DNA of 64,000 nt, taken from the NCBI GenBank assembly GCA_035560815.1, contig DATMYR010000080.1, forward strand, positions 40,725-104,724, in the 5' to 3' direction. The stretch comes from UBA5314 sp035560815 (GTDB taxonomy: Bacteria > Bacillota > Syntrophomonadia > Syntrophomonadales > Syntrophomonadaceae). Below the pieces are notes generated by a model. It did no database searches. It worked only from the letters and a program-made list of their open reading frames with translations, and had not been told where the DNA came from. The translations under genes were made by a program, and so were the position numbers. Numbering within the stretch: position 1 is the stretch's first letter; each line of letters begins with the position of its first letter. Of the stretch, positions 53,104 through 64,000 are shown piece by piece.

Positions 53104-54066
53104 TTATTGCACCAGGGCATCCCGTGCAGCATAGGCAACATTAATATTAAGCAACAGTGCATTCACATTCTGCCGATAGTGTCTTTGTAACCTAGCAATA
53201 ACCTGGAGCTGGCTCATGATTCGCCGTGGATCGGCTCCGGAGAAGGACCGGGCCAGGCTCAGGTTTTCAGGTATCAGAAGCAATGCAGGATTTTCCAGCA
53301 AGCGGTAGATATATATATCCCGCAAGATCGTTTCCAGCATCGTACTGAGTATTTCCGGATGACTTTCCATCTTTTCAGCGGTCAAAAATACTTGAACCGG
53401 TTTCCCCTGGCCGAGATCTTTGACCATCTGGCGGGCTTCATCCCACAGGTGACTGAACCCTTCCTCACTGGCAAAGCGCCAGGATCTTCCCACACTGCCC
53501 TGTCCCAATTGGGCGGCGCGTTGGGCCGAGTCCCGGTCGATTCCCTGTTCTAATAAGCAGGAAACGACAGCCTCTTCCGATACCGGAAAAAAACGCAGCA
53601 GTTGGCAACGGGAAGTGATCGTCTCCAATAGATTTGATTCATCGGCTACCAGAATGATGACCGCATAGGGCGGAGGTTCCTCCAACACCTTGAGTAGCGC
53701 ATTGCCCGCCGGTTCGCTCAATAGCTGGGCATCTCTTATTATAACCACTCGGAACCCGGATCGAAAAGGCTTTAATGCCAACCAGGGTTCCACATCCCTG
53801 GTAATCTGTTCGATGCCGAGTAGACTGCGGTTGTCCGGTTTTTCGATCATCAAGAGGTCGGGATGCATTCCCTGCTCAAAAAACAACTGGGCTTCCGAAT
53901 CACCGGCAGCGATCAAGTGGCTGGCAAAAGCCCGCGCGGTAAGCATTTTACCTACTCCCGGGGGCCCCAGGAACAGATAGGCATGGCTTACTCGCTGGTT
54001 GTCCAATGCTTTCTTTAATAGAGACAGGTTTATATCGTGTCCCCGTATGGCTGTAAGATAATTCAT
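53104..54066 (-). CDS. holB: DNA polymerase III delta' subunit
   Basis: 320 residues. Walker A GPPGVGKMLTA near residue 34, and LLKVLEEPPPYAVIILVADE as the sensor/SRC-like region. It belongs to the clamp loader. The order ricT-holB-yaaR-tmk is conserved in Bacillota. Confidence 0.95.
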   Translation of the reverse strand: MNYLTAIRGHDINLSLLKKALDNQRVSHAYLFLGPPGVGKMLTARAFASHLIAAGDSEAQLFFEQGMHPDLLMIEKPDNRSLLGIEQITRDVEPWLALKPFRSGFRVVIIRDAQLLSEPAGNALLKVLEEPPPYAVIILVADESNLLETITSRCQLLRFFPVSEEAVVSCLLEQGIDRDSAQRAAQLGQGSVGRSWRFASEEGFSHLWDEARQMVKDLGQGKPVQVFLTAEKMESHPEILSTMLETILRDIYIYRLLENPALLLIPENLSLARSFSGADPRRIMSQLQVIARLQRHYRQNVNALLLNINVAYAARDALVQ

Positions 54067-54094
54067 ATTCTCACCACAAACAAGGGAAGCCGGT

Positions 54095-54544
54095 CTATAT
54101 GATCAAATCTACCAGCATGCCCCTGATTTTATCCAATACTTTCAGGATTTCAATGGGTTCCTTTTTTTTCTGTACGAAATCATCAATTAATGTCTCGACT
54201 TCTTGATCGACTACGCTGATGGTCATTAACAGGGTTCTTCCTCTGCGGCTGCGCCCTCGTTCCTGTTTGATGGCATAAGTCAGGGCGGTGGCTTCTTGAA
54301 GAAAGCCTTTCACCATGCGCTTGTATAGCATCAGATCATTTACATTAAGGCTTCGGCCCAACCTCTGACTGATCCGGTCAATTTCCTGCAAGAGTTCTTT
54401 CATACGGAATCTCTGATCCGATTCTCTCTTATTGAGGAGCTCTTGTTCAAAGTTGGCAGCAGATGCTTTTTTCACTTCTGGGCCACTGCTTTTACCGGAA
54501 GGGATATATCCGCTGATCCCCTTTTTTTCCCGATCAATCTTCAT
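54095..54544 (-). CDS. yaaR: YaaR family protein
   Basis: 149 residues. A central helical domain with INDLMLYKRMVKGFLQEA-like sequence (here VNDLMLYKRMVKGFLQEATA) and VDQEVETLIDDF is the DUF327/YaaR signature. The role is unknown. Its place between tmk and holB is conserved. AAAGGAG precedes the ATG. Confidence 0.92.
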   Translation of the reverse strand: MKIDREKKGISGYIPSGKSSGPEVKKASAANFEQELLNKRESDQRFRMKELLQEIDRISQRLGRSLNVNDLMLYKRMVKGFLQEATALTYAIKQERGRSRRGRTLLMTISVVDQEVETLIDDFVQKKKEPIEILKVLDKIRGMLVDLII

Positions 54545-54568
54545 GGTCTTGCTCCTTTGGCCCGGTTG

Positions 54569-55207
54569 TTAGCCGGCATCCTGCTGTAGGCATTGTTCCA
54601 CCAGAGTCAAGGCTTGAGACCATACTTGCGGCCACGCCATAGAGGCATTGACCGTTTTTATTCGGTTCGGGTTCTGGCTGGCCAGCTCCAAATAGCCCTT
54701 TCTCACCAATTCCTGAAAATCCAAACCTTCCTTTTCCAGCCGGTCTTCTCCTCCCGGTTCCCTTCTCCCTCGGGCTTCCCGGGGGCTAATGTCAAGAAGA
54801 ATGGTAAGATGAGGCTGAAGATCTCGTGATCCAACCCGGTGTAATGTCTCCAGCATTCCCAAATCCAAGCCCCGGCCATAACCCTGGTAAGCCAGTGTAG
54901 AATCAAAGAAGCGATCCGCTAAAATGACCTTTCCTTGTTCCAAAGCCGGTTCAATGATCTCCTCCACCAGCTGGCAGCGAGCCGCACTGTACAGGATGGC
55001 TTCCGTACTGGGTCGCATCCCAACACTGGCTGCATCCAGAAGAAGCTGGCGAATTTTTTCGGAGATTAAGGTGCTTCCCGGTTCGCGGATGCTTAATACC
55101 GGCCAGCCCTGGTCATGCAAATAATCCTTCAGATGTGCAATCAAGGTGCTTTTTCCGCAAGCATCGATTCCTTCAAGACTTATAAATCGTCCATTGTTGC
55201 TATTCAT
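54569..55207 (-). CDS. tmk: Thymidylate kinase
   Basis: 212 residues from the ATG with GAGGG upstream. P-loop EGIDACGKSTL near residue 10, the DR motif in ILADRFFDSTLAYQGYG near residue 90 and a LID region with GRREPGGEDRLE near residue 150. It phosphorylates dTMP. Its first bases overlap the yaaO stop, so the two are translationally coupled. Confidence 0.96.
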   Translation of the reverse strand: MNSNNGRFISLEGIDACGKSTLIAHLKDYLHDQGWPVLSIREPGSTLISEKIRQLLLDAASVGMRPSTEAILYSAARCQLVEEIIEPALEQGKVILADRFFDSTLAYQGYGRGLDLGMLETLHRVGSRDLQPHLTILLDISPREARGRREPGGEDRLEKEGLDFQELVRKGYLELASQNPNRIKTVNASMAWPQVWSQALTLVEQCLQQDAG

Positions 55208-56669
55208 GCCTGCCCTCACTGATTTCGTCAAGAATCATTATTGTATCGAATTCCGGATCATCCGGTCCCTGAATTTTACTTCCGCTTTTTTTAATATACC
55301 ATAGATAATCCAACATTTCGGCATCAATCATTTCCCCCGGCAAGAGGCAGGGTATTCCAGGTGGATACACTGCTACCAATTCTCCGCACAGCCTTCCGGC
55401 ACTGTCTTGCAGTTTCACCCGGCGTCGGGTACTGCCGAAAGCCTGCCGGGGGCTCAACACGACCTGGGGAAAAGGAGGAATCATGAGCGGTTGGTGAGGA
55501 AACGGACCCTGGTAACTGCAGCACACTTCTTTCAAAGATTGATAGAGTTCTTCCCACTCCTCTTTACGGTGAAACATAGACATCATGGCCAGTACAATGC
55601 GCGGCTCCTGGAGTTCAACTTGGATATGATACCGGGTTCGGAGCAATTCGGATAATTGATAGCCAGTAAGCGATAAGCCTTCGATGAAAATAACCGTTTT
55701 CAAGGGATCCAGTTCCTCAACTCCCGGAACTTCAAGCAATTGTTGGTCCAGCACACGCAAACCTGGAAGTCTGTTGATTTTTTCACGATAGTCCAGAGCC
55801 AGCTCCCGAGCCGCTTCCAGCAAATCATATCCCTTTTCCACCATTAGCTGACGCGCTTTGTCCATTGACGCCAGAAGGGGATAAGAAGGACTGGTGGTAG
55901 TCAGCAGGCTGTAGGCGGAAAAGAGGCGGTCCCGGTGTTTAAACCCGGGCCCCACGTGCAGGCAGGCTCCTTGATTCAGCACCGGCAATGTTTTATGAAG
56001 CCCATTGACTACTCCGTCAGCTCCCTGGTGCAAGGCTGCCCGGGGATAGGCGGGATGAAAGGGGAAGTGCCCCCCATGCGCTTCATCCACCAGCAAAATT
56101 TTTTTCTGCTCTCGGACTACTGCGGCGATATCATTAATTTTACAGGTGGCACCATAGTAGTTGGGGCTGGTGATAAATACTGCCTGGCTTTCGGGATGCG
56201 TATGCAATAAGCGGGCAATATCAGCACTCTCTACTGCCAGCGCGATTCCCGCTTGCGGTTCATAACCGCAGGGTATATAGATGGGGAAAGCACCGGAAAG
56301 AACAAATCCTCCCCAAAATGATCGATGGGAATTGCGGGGCACCAGAACCTTGCCCTCCGGATTCGGCAGGCTCAACAGCAGGCAATGTATCCCGGAACTG
56401 GCTCCATTGACCAGAAAAAAGCTCTCTTTGGCCCCAAAAGCCTGCGCCATTAAGCGGCGCCCTTCTTCAATTGCTTCTCGTGGACAATGCAGATCATCGG
56501 TGCCGGGAACCTCGGTGACATCCAAAGCGGCTAGGTTCTGGAATATTTCCGGCATTCCCCGTCCACCTATGTGTCCCGGCATGTGCAGGCGCAGGGTGCC
56601 CTCCTCCAGGTACGACAACAATGCGGAAAAAATGGGAGCCCCCGGATCCCGGTATGTTTGTCCTGACAT
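55200..56669 (-). CDS. Orn/Lys/Arg decarboxylase family protein (YaaO-like)
   Basis: 489 residues. PLP Lys in GVVNGLHKTLPVLNQGA near residue 225, LVDEAHGGHFPFHP near residue 195, and a C-terminal domain (about 385-480). The family makes polyamines or cadaverine; YaaO is uncharacterised. No obvious signal. It lies upstream of tmk as in B. subtilis (yaaO-tmk). Confidence 0.93.
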   Translation of the reverse strand: MSGQTYRDPGAPIFSALLSYLEEGTLRLHMPGHIGGRGMPEIFQNLAALDVTEVPGTDDLHCPREAIEEGRRLMAQAFGAKESFFLVNGASSGIHCLLLSLPNPEGKVLVPRNSHRSFWGGFVLSGAFPIYIPCGYEPQAGIALAVESADIARLLHTHPESQAVFITSPNYYGATCKINDIAAVVREQKKILLVDEAHGGHFPFHPAYPRAALHQGADGVVNGLHKTLPVLNQGACLHVGPGFKHRDRLFSAYSLLTTTSPSYPLLASMDKARQLMVEKGYDLLEAARELALDYREKINRLPGLRVLDQQLLEVPGVEELDPLKTVIFIEGLSLTGYQLSELLRTRYHIQVELQEPRIVLAMMSMFHRKEEWEELYQSLKEVCCSYQGPFPHQPLMIPPFPQVVLSPRQAFGSTRRRVKLQDSAGRLCGELVAVYPPGIPCLLPGEMIDAEMLDYLWYIKKSGSKIQGPDDPEFDTIMILDEISEGRHE

Positions 56670-56762
56670 TAGGCAGAGCTCCTCCCCGATCGGCTTGCTT
56701 GCTCTTTATTAAAGTTAATCCCCGCTAGTACATTGTCAATCGCAATCCATGTAGTATTTCCA

Positions 56763-56864
56763 CGCCACGGACGGACTGTGTCGCGGCGTCCACGGACGGA
56801 CAAGTGCAGCGGTGCCATGGATGGCAAAGAGCTGCCGGTGCCACGGATGGCAAGGAGCGGCCGC
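56763..56864. repeat. Four imperfect tandem repeats of about 26 bp, each a small hairpin
   Basis: Units at 56763-56786, 56787-56812, 56813-56838 and 56839-56864 share a core like TGCCAYGGATGGCA, which folds on itself (TGCCA/TGGCA in units 3 and 4). GC-rich. They lie in the 274-bp gap between yaaO and gin. No coding frame recognised. Confidence 0.7.
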
Positions 56865-56943
56865 CTTGCCGAAAATTTTCCGAGAGCGTTTATCAGACAG
56901 AATTAAGGTAACAGTGTACTGGCAGTGGGGAAACCCTTTTTCA

Positions 56944-57162
56944 TTATAACCTAAACAGGCCTTTGATTTTCTTCATCAGGTCATCATAGGCAGGCGTTCC
57001 TACCTCCAGTGTAAGGATTAGCCGTTCGCATTCCCGGCAGACGAACAGGCGCTTCAATTTTAGGCCGCCGTGTATGCCTTCCGCCGGTACCTTCCCGCAA
57101 AAACTACAGCGCGGTAGGAGCAGTCCTTTTTCTTTTATTTCGCTGGCAGCAAGCATATCCAT
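56944..57162 (-). CDS. Gin (CsfB)-like sigma-G inhibitor
   Basis: 72 residues from the ATG at 57162. CSFCGK near residue 19 and VCRECERLIL near residue 42 supply the two zinc Cys pairs of Gin, which binds sigma-G and, in B. subtilis, sigma-E. In B. subtilis the gene (csfB/yaaM) is next to yaaO, as here. The frame stays open to 57336, adding 58 residues with no known motif and an odd composition, so the shorter start is preferred but not certain. Confidence 0.75.
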   Translation of the reverse strand: MDMLAASEIKEKGLLLPRCSFCGKVPAEGIHGGLKLKRLFVCRECERLILTLEVGTPAYDDLMKKIKGLFRL

Positions 57163-57447
57163 CTTCTCAAAGTCCTTTTCTTCAATATTATTGCCCCCCG
57201 GCAGGTGTGTAGATACATGCCGTGTACCTTTAGAATATGCTGCCGTGCTCAAAAGGGTTATTGGGTCCCGGTCAAACAACTCACAGGAATTCCTATCCGA
57301 ATTTCCTTTTCTCAGAGCAGAACAGTTATTCTCCATACTTGCTCGCCCGCCACTATTTCACGTTCACAGCCATGGCCTCTCCCCCTGCATTTTTCGTCGA
57401 GAGTTTAGATTTTATGTAGGTCGTTTTGTATATTACGACGCCTTTTT

Positions 57448-57475
57448 TTGACAAGAATTCCCTGCGATATACGAT
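57448..57475 (+). promoter_or_regulatory. Candidate sigma-A promoter for the three-PAS kinase gene
   Basis: TTGACA (57448-57453), a 16-base spacer and TACGAT (57470-57475), 49 bases before the ATG. The -35 is perfect; the -10 is moderate. Confidence 0.6.
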
Positions 57476-57524
57476 ACGATATTGTTAAGGAATTAGGTCA
57501 TTTCGCTGTATCGAAGGTGAAGGG

Positions 57525-59462
57525 ATGGATTTTCCGGAAACTCTAGCAAATAACCATCATCGCAGCCCGTTGAATACATGTGCCCCAGCCGCGATATTGA
57601 GAACTACTCCACAACCCAACAAACTTCCTACCAGACAGACCAGGGGGAGTGCCCTCCAGCCTATCCAGTTCTTGAATCACCTGCCGGACGCCATTCTTCA
57701 AACAGATTTTACCGGAATCATTGAATACTGTAATCCATCTCAAAAAAGTATTTTAGGGTACGATTCGGATTATCTGGTGGGAAAATCTATTTTCGACTTT
57801 GTGCATCCCCAGGATTTAAGCCATATTGTAGCGGTCTTTAATTTTGGCCTGCTCAGTCAATCGTTAATTCGAATGACTTTTCATTTCCGACATGCGGACA
57901 ACCATTATCTTTATGTCGAGATCACGGGCAACGTACTGTACAATGATCAGGGAAAAATAAGCGGCGCTGTTTTCTGCATTCGAGACATATCTCATCGCAT
58001 TGTGACCGAAAACATATTGCGCTTTTCTCAGGAGAAGTTCGCGAAAGCTTTCCTCTCTAACCCCGGACCTATATCAATCAGCACTTTTCACGAGGGGCGT
58101 TTTGTTGAAGTTAACAATGCCTTCTTAGAACTCTCCGGTTATGAACATAATGAGATTATCGGTCACACTCTCTATGAATTAGATCTCTGGGTAGATTTGG
58201 AAAGTCGTAATTTATTATTGAAACGGATTCAGACACAGGGAAGCGTTGTCAGTGTTGAATTACAACTCCGGGCTAAATCGGGAGAAATTTTGACGGTACT
58301 CCTCTCCATGGAAATCATCGATATGCTTGGGGAGCCTTATCTTTTATCCATTCTTCAAGACATTACCGAACGGAAACGCATGGAGGAAGCATTGCGTTTG
58401 TCGGAAGAATGCTTCGCCAAAGCCTTTCATGCCAGCCCTATAACGATGTGCATCAGTACCCTGGACGAGGGACGGATGATTAATGTGAATGAAACTTTTT
58501 GCCAATTAATTGGTCATACCCGCAAGAAAATGATTGGGCACTCAACCCTTGAATTAGGAATCTGGTTGGATCCGGCAGAACGTAAAGGTTTTGAGCGGTT
58601 AATAAAAAGAGATGGAAAGGTGAGAAATCTCGAAGCCCGTTGGGTAACTAAATCGGGCCAGATCCTGGAAGGATTGCTATCGGCTGAGCGACTGCTGGTA
58701 GATGGTCAAATCTGTATATTAACCACCTTTACAGACATGACTAAAAAGAGGCAAATGGAAAAAGAGATAAATCGCCTGGATCGCTTAAATCTGGTCGGGC
58801 AGATGGCTGCCAGTATAGGACATGAAATTAGAAATCCTATGACTACAGTGCGGGGTTTCCTGCAGGTTCTAAAATACAAGGACAAATTTCAAGACGAAAG
58901 TGAGACCTTTGATCTAATGATTGAAGAGTTAGATAGAGCGAATTCAATCATTAGCGAATTCCTCTCCTTAGCCAGAAACAAATTAATAACGCCTGAACAA
59001 AGCGATCTGAATGCCATTATTTCGAACATGTTTCCCCTCATCCAGGCGAGCGCCACTGCCCAGGATAAAAGCGTAGAATTGAATTTAAGCGACCTTCCCG
59101 TCCTGCTCCTTGATCAAAAAGAAATTCGGCAGTTAATTCTCAACCTGGTCCAGAATGGTTTTGAAGCTATGGTGGCTGGCGGCATCCTTACTATTAGCAC
59201 ATACTTCAATGAACAAAGCGCTATTCTCTCCATTCATGACCAGGGACATGGAATGAGTCAAGATGTAAAAAAGAACATCGGGACCCCGTTTTTTACCACC
59301 AAAGACGATGGGACAGGGTTGGGCATCCCTATCTGTTACGGCATCGCCAATCGACACAATGCCCCCATTAAAATTTACAGTAGTACGGAAGGAACTGAAT
59401 TTAGAATCTCATTCCCAATACCGACTAATCAACTCCAGGAACCGGATTTTCGGCTGGATTAA
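57525..59462 (+). CDS. Cytoplasmic histidine kinase with three PAS domains (sporulation-kinase-like)
   Basis: 645 residues with no membrane helix. PAS domains at about 45-165, 168-285 and 295-410 (for example FSQEKFAKAFLSNPGPISIS, EECFAKAFHASPITMCIST); HisKA with the phosphorylated His in SIGHEIRNPMTTVRGFLQVL near residue 430; HATPase with LILNLVQNGFEAM, DQGHGMS and GTGLGIPICYGIANRH. The SIGHEIRNPMTTVRGFLQ form is typical of Spo0F-type kinases (KinA/KinE). Together with the neighbouring gin and spm genes, it is a good candidate for feeding the sporulation phosphorelay. No response regulator gene is adjacent. Confidence 0.9.
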   Translation: MDFPETLANNHHRSPLNTCAPAAILRTTPQPNKLPTRQTRGSALQPIQFLNHLPDAILQTDFTGIIEYCNPSQKSILGYDSDYLVGKSIFDFVHPQDLSHIVAVFNFGLLSQSLIRMTFHFRHADNHYLYVEITGNVLYNDQGKISGAVFCIRDISHRIVTENILRFSQEKFAKAFLSNPGPISISTFHEGRFVEVNNAFLELSGYEHNEIIGHTLYELDLWVDLESRNLLLKRIQTQGSVVSVELQLRAKSGEILTVLLSMEIIDMLGEPYLLSILQDITERKRMEEALRLSEECFAKAFHASPITMCISTLDEGRMINVNETFCQLIGHTRKKMIGHSTLELGIWLDPAERKGFERLIKRDGKVRNLEARWVTKSGQILEGLLSAERLLVDGQICILTTFTDMTKKRQMEKEINRLDRLNLVGQMAASIGHEIRNPMTTVRGFLQVLKYKDKFQDESETFDLMIEELDRANSIISEFLSLARNKLITPEQSDLNAIISNMFPLIQASATAQDKSVELNLSDLPVLLLDQKEIRQLILNLVQNGFEAMVAGGILTISTYFNEQSAILSIHDQGHGMSQDVKKNIGTPFFTTKDDGTGLGIPICYGIANRHNAPIKIYSSTEGTEFRISFPIPTNQLQEPDFRLD

Positions 59463-59523
59463 CGATAAACATCAGATTCTGTACGCTAATCACTACCCTC
59501 TGGGACGACCTCCCAGCTTGGGT

Positions 59524-59970
59524 CTAGCTTCCCGATTTACTGAAAAAACGCCAAATCACACATAGCCCTATGGCGATAACAAACCGAAGTACGAGAACAA
59601 GCAGCCAGCGGGACCCGATGGCGGCAAAAAGCAGATTGTCCTCAAACAGCGAATGACAAACAACCAGAAAAAGATTAATAAGGAAAATATCTTCGTAAGT
59701 GAGTTTCCCTTCCCGGGTGTTTTGTAGAATGACTCCGCTCCCATAGGAAATACCGAATAAGAGCCCTGACATAAGGGCCAGGTTGCCTTCTTGGGATATC
59801 CCACTGGCGCGAGTTACAGGAGCTATAATTGATGTAAGGCGATCCAGCCAGTTTAAATCCTTAAATATTTCAATAAATATCATGAGAGGGATAACGATGG
59901 CAGCCATCTTCAATACATTGACGGCACTGCCGGTGAGCGCTTCCCGTCCGATATCCAGGTATGACATCAC
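59524..59970 (-). CDS. SpmB-like nucleoside-recognition (Gate) membrane protein
   Basis: 148 residues, mostly hydrophobic, with LNRLTSIIAPVTRASG-like sequence (here LDRLTSIIAPVTRASGISQEGN) and GLLFGISYGSGVILQ, the Gate-domain half. SpmB and SpmA act as a pair in spore core dehydration. It directly follows the SpmA-like gene with a 9-bp gap. Confidence 0.8.
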   Translation of the reverse strand: MMSYLDIGREALTGSAVNVLKMAAIVIPLMIFIEIFKDLNWLDRLTSIIAPVTRASGISQEGNLALMSGLLFGISYGSGVILQNTREGKLTYEDIFLINLFLVVCHSLFEDNLLFAAIGSRWLLVLVLRFVIAIGLCVIWRFFSKSGS

Positions 59971-59979
59971 AACCTCCCC

Positions 59980-60402
59980 TTAAAAAAAAATATTCAACCC
60001 CATAGCCAGGAGAAATCCTACCAACAAGCGAATGATAACCAACCCGCCTACCCGTACTCCGGTTTTCTTATTAACCGCTGTTTCCAGCGGCAGGCTGTGG
60101 GCTAACAATATCATGGCTGAAATGATGGTAATCTGTTTTACGCTAAGGTTGAGAGGTGTCATTGCACCGATGGCAGCATAAATGTTTACTAAATATCCCA
60201 AAACTAACGACACCGACGCTTCCCCGGGAAGCCCTACAAGATGCATTACCGGCGCCATATGTCTTGATATCCAGGGTAGTACCGGTGTATATTTCAATAT
60301 GGTTACTAAAACATATACTGGTACAACCACCTGGGTCAGCTCCCAGGTTACTTTCAATCCGTTCTTGAATCCTTGTTTAATCGTAGAAAACGGAATCATC
60401 AT
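59980..60402 (-). CDS. SpmA-like nucleoside-recognition (Gate) membrane protein
   Basis: 140 residues from the ATG with GGAG five bases upstream (the first three codons are TTG, ATG, ATG). It has PVLPWISRHMAPVMHLVGLPGE and LGYLVNIYAAIGAM with several membrane helices. The two short proteins together would form one full two-half Gate protein, as SpmA-SpmB do. Homologues also occur in nucleoside transporters, so the sporulation role is inferred. Confidence 0.8.
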   Translation of the reverse strand: MMIPFSTIKQGFKNGLKVTWELTQVVVPVYVLVTILKYTPVLPWISRHMAPVMHLVGLPGEASVSLVLGYLVNIYAAIGAMTPLNLSVKQITIISAMILLAHSLPLETAVNKKTGVRVGGLVIIRLLVGFLLAMGLNIFF

Positions 60403-60509
60403 CAATGCTCCTGCATAACTAGTTCATACCCACAATTATCTAATTGTATCATACAACCTATTCAATTTAGCGTAATTTCGATAATAAGAAACCGCCCCTA
60501 CAACGGGCA

Positions 60510-60595
60510 GTATCCGTGGAAAGGGACGGTCCTTCTCCACGTCTCCTCATCACTTTCAGAAGGAGTGGAGAAGGACCGTCCCCTTCCACGGATAC
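60510..60595. repeat. Long palindrome: two 31-bp arms with one mismatch around a 24-base loop
   Basis: 60510-60540 and 60565-60595 are complementary except for one base. The arms contain GGACGGTCCTTCTCC. They could form a strong RNA hairpin between the rRNA operon and the spm genes, acting as a rho-independent-like end of the rRNA transcript or as a REP/MITE remnant. Confidence 0.8.
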
Positions 60596-60664
60596 AGTTC
60601 TGTGGGAGCAAGACACAAGAAAAGACTCCATATTTAACTGAAGCCTTCACAGAAAAAATTTAAT

Positions 60665-60776
60665 CCTGGCGACGTCCTACTCTCCCACCGAAATTTGCAG
60701 CACCATCGGCGCAGGAGAGCTTAACTGCCGTGTTCGAGATGGGAAGGGGTGTTTCCTCTCCTCCATTGTAACCAGG
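60665..60776 (-). rRNA. rrf: 5S ribosomal RNA
   Basis: 112 bases on the minus strand. The ends CCTGG...CCAGG pair (helix I), and GAACACGGCAGTTAAGC-like and GGGAGAGTAGG core sequences are conserved. It is the last gene of the rRNA operon. Confidence 0.95.
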
Positions 60777-60890
60777 AACATTGATTACATATTCAATTAT
60801 ATTATCGCCAGTTCGGGCGACGCCGACGATGTTTCGCCTGGGTCTGAGGTTCTTTGAAAACTACACATCAGGAAAAAGCAAATATTTGAA
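60777..60890 (-). other. 23S-5S spacer, holding the 3' half of the 23S processing stem
   Basis: The minus-strand sequence after the 23S end (60880-60850) is complementary to the sequence before the 23S start (see 63899-64000). No tRNA is present in this spacer. Confidence 0.8.
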
Positions 60891-63898
<3,008 letters not shown>

Positions 63899-64000
63899 CT
63901 TCGCGCGAGATTTTCCCACTTTTTCTTGCGACTTCTTTCGTTGTCTCAGACAAAGTGAAATTGTTCTCCTGCTTTTCCTGATGTGCAGTTTTCAAAGAAC
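63899..64000 (-). other. 16S-23S spacer (partial), holding the 5' half of the 23S processing stem
   Basis: The minus-strand sequence starts GTTCTTTGAAAACTGCACAT and continues toward the 23S start. The window ends before any tRNA or 16S sequence. The last about 30 bases are an inverted copy of 60850-60880. Confidence 0.8.

Overview
The window looks like chromosomal DNA from an endospore-forming, flagellated, Gram-positive anaerobe of the Bacillota (Clostridia; a Syntrophomonas-like relative is plausible, but this is inference). Three things support this: the many sporulation and germination genes (GerA/GerB/GerC, SpoIIR, Fin, Gin, SpmA/B-like, YhcN-like, SpoVC); long stretches with the Bacillus subtilis gene order yaaO-tmk-yaaR-holB-ricT-yabA-yabB-rsmI-abrB-metG-tatD-yabE-ksgA-veg and ispE-(regulator)-glmU-prs-ctc-spoVC-fin-mfd; and strong purine-rich Shine-Dalgarno sites.

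Layout. 1-6.2 kb (+): a germinant-receptor operon ordered B(partial)-A-C-D-C-D-B, with two C subunits, each followed by a small two-helix protein, and two permease-like B subunits. 6.2-10.3 kb: an ArsB/NhaD-type ion transporter, a decayed patch (amino-acid permease remnant, frameshifted GNAT acetyltransferase) and a CPA1 Na+/H+ antiporter. 10.3-20.9 kb (-): mfd, fin, pth, ctc, prs, glmU, a nucleotidyltransferase, a GntR regulator, ispE and spoIIR. 21.6-32.1 kb (+): flagellar hook and filament genes (flagellin, FlgD, FlgE, two FlgK, FlgL, FliD, a chaperone-like protein). 32.3-34.8 kb (-): a two-component system plus a decayed kinase fragment. 35.2-42.8 kb: an accessory island with a ribbon-helix-helix protein, a patatin, three glycosyltransferase-like proteins including a CgeB-like one, two possible SPOCS/DUF3794-like proteins, small unknown proteins and repeated DNA. 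42.9-57.2 kb (mostly -): the conserved housekeeping block from veg up to yaaO and gin. 57.5-60.4 kb: a three-PAS histidine kinase and SpmB/SpmA-like proteins. 60.7-64 kb (-): 5S rRNA, a complete 23S rRNA and part of the 16S-23S spacer.

In B. subtilis, veg is only about one small gene away from ispE. Here roughly 22 kb of flagellar, signalling and surface-glycan genes lie between them, so the accessory material sits at one breakpoint in an otherwise conserved block. Non-coding structure includes identical 105-bp elements with imperfect terminal inverted repeats, related elements placed directly before the ribosome-binding sites of two unrelated genes, 131-bp tandem repeats, 26-bp hairpin repeats, a long palindrome next to the rRNA operon and an about 30-bp pre-23S processing stem. 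No transposase, CRISPR array, tRNA gene or prophage was seen. The best candidate for undescribed biology is the 35-43 kb island, read here as possible spore-surface (or flagellar) glycan machinery.
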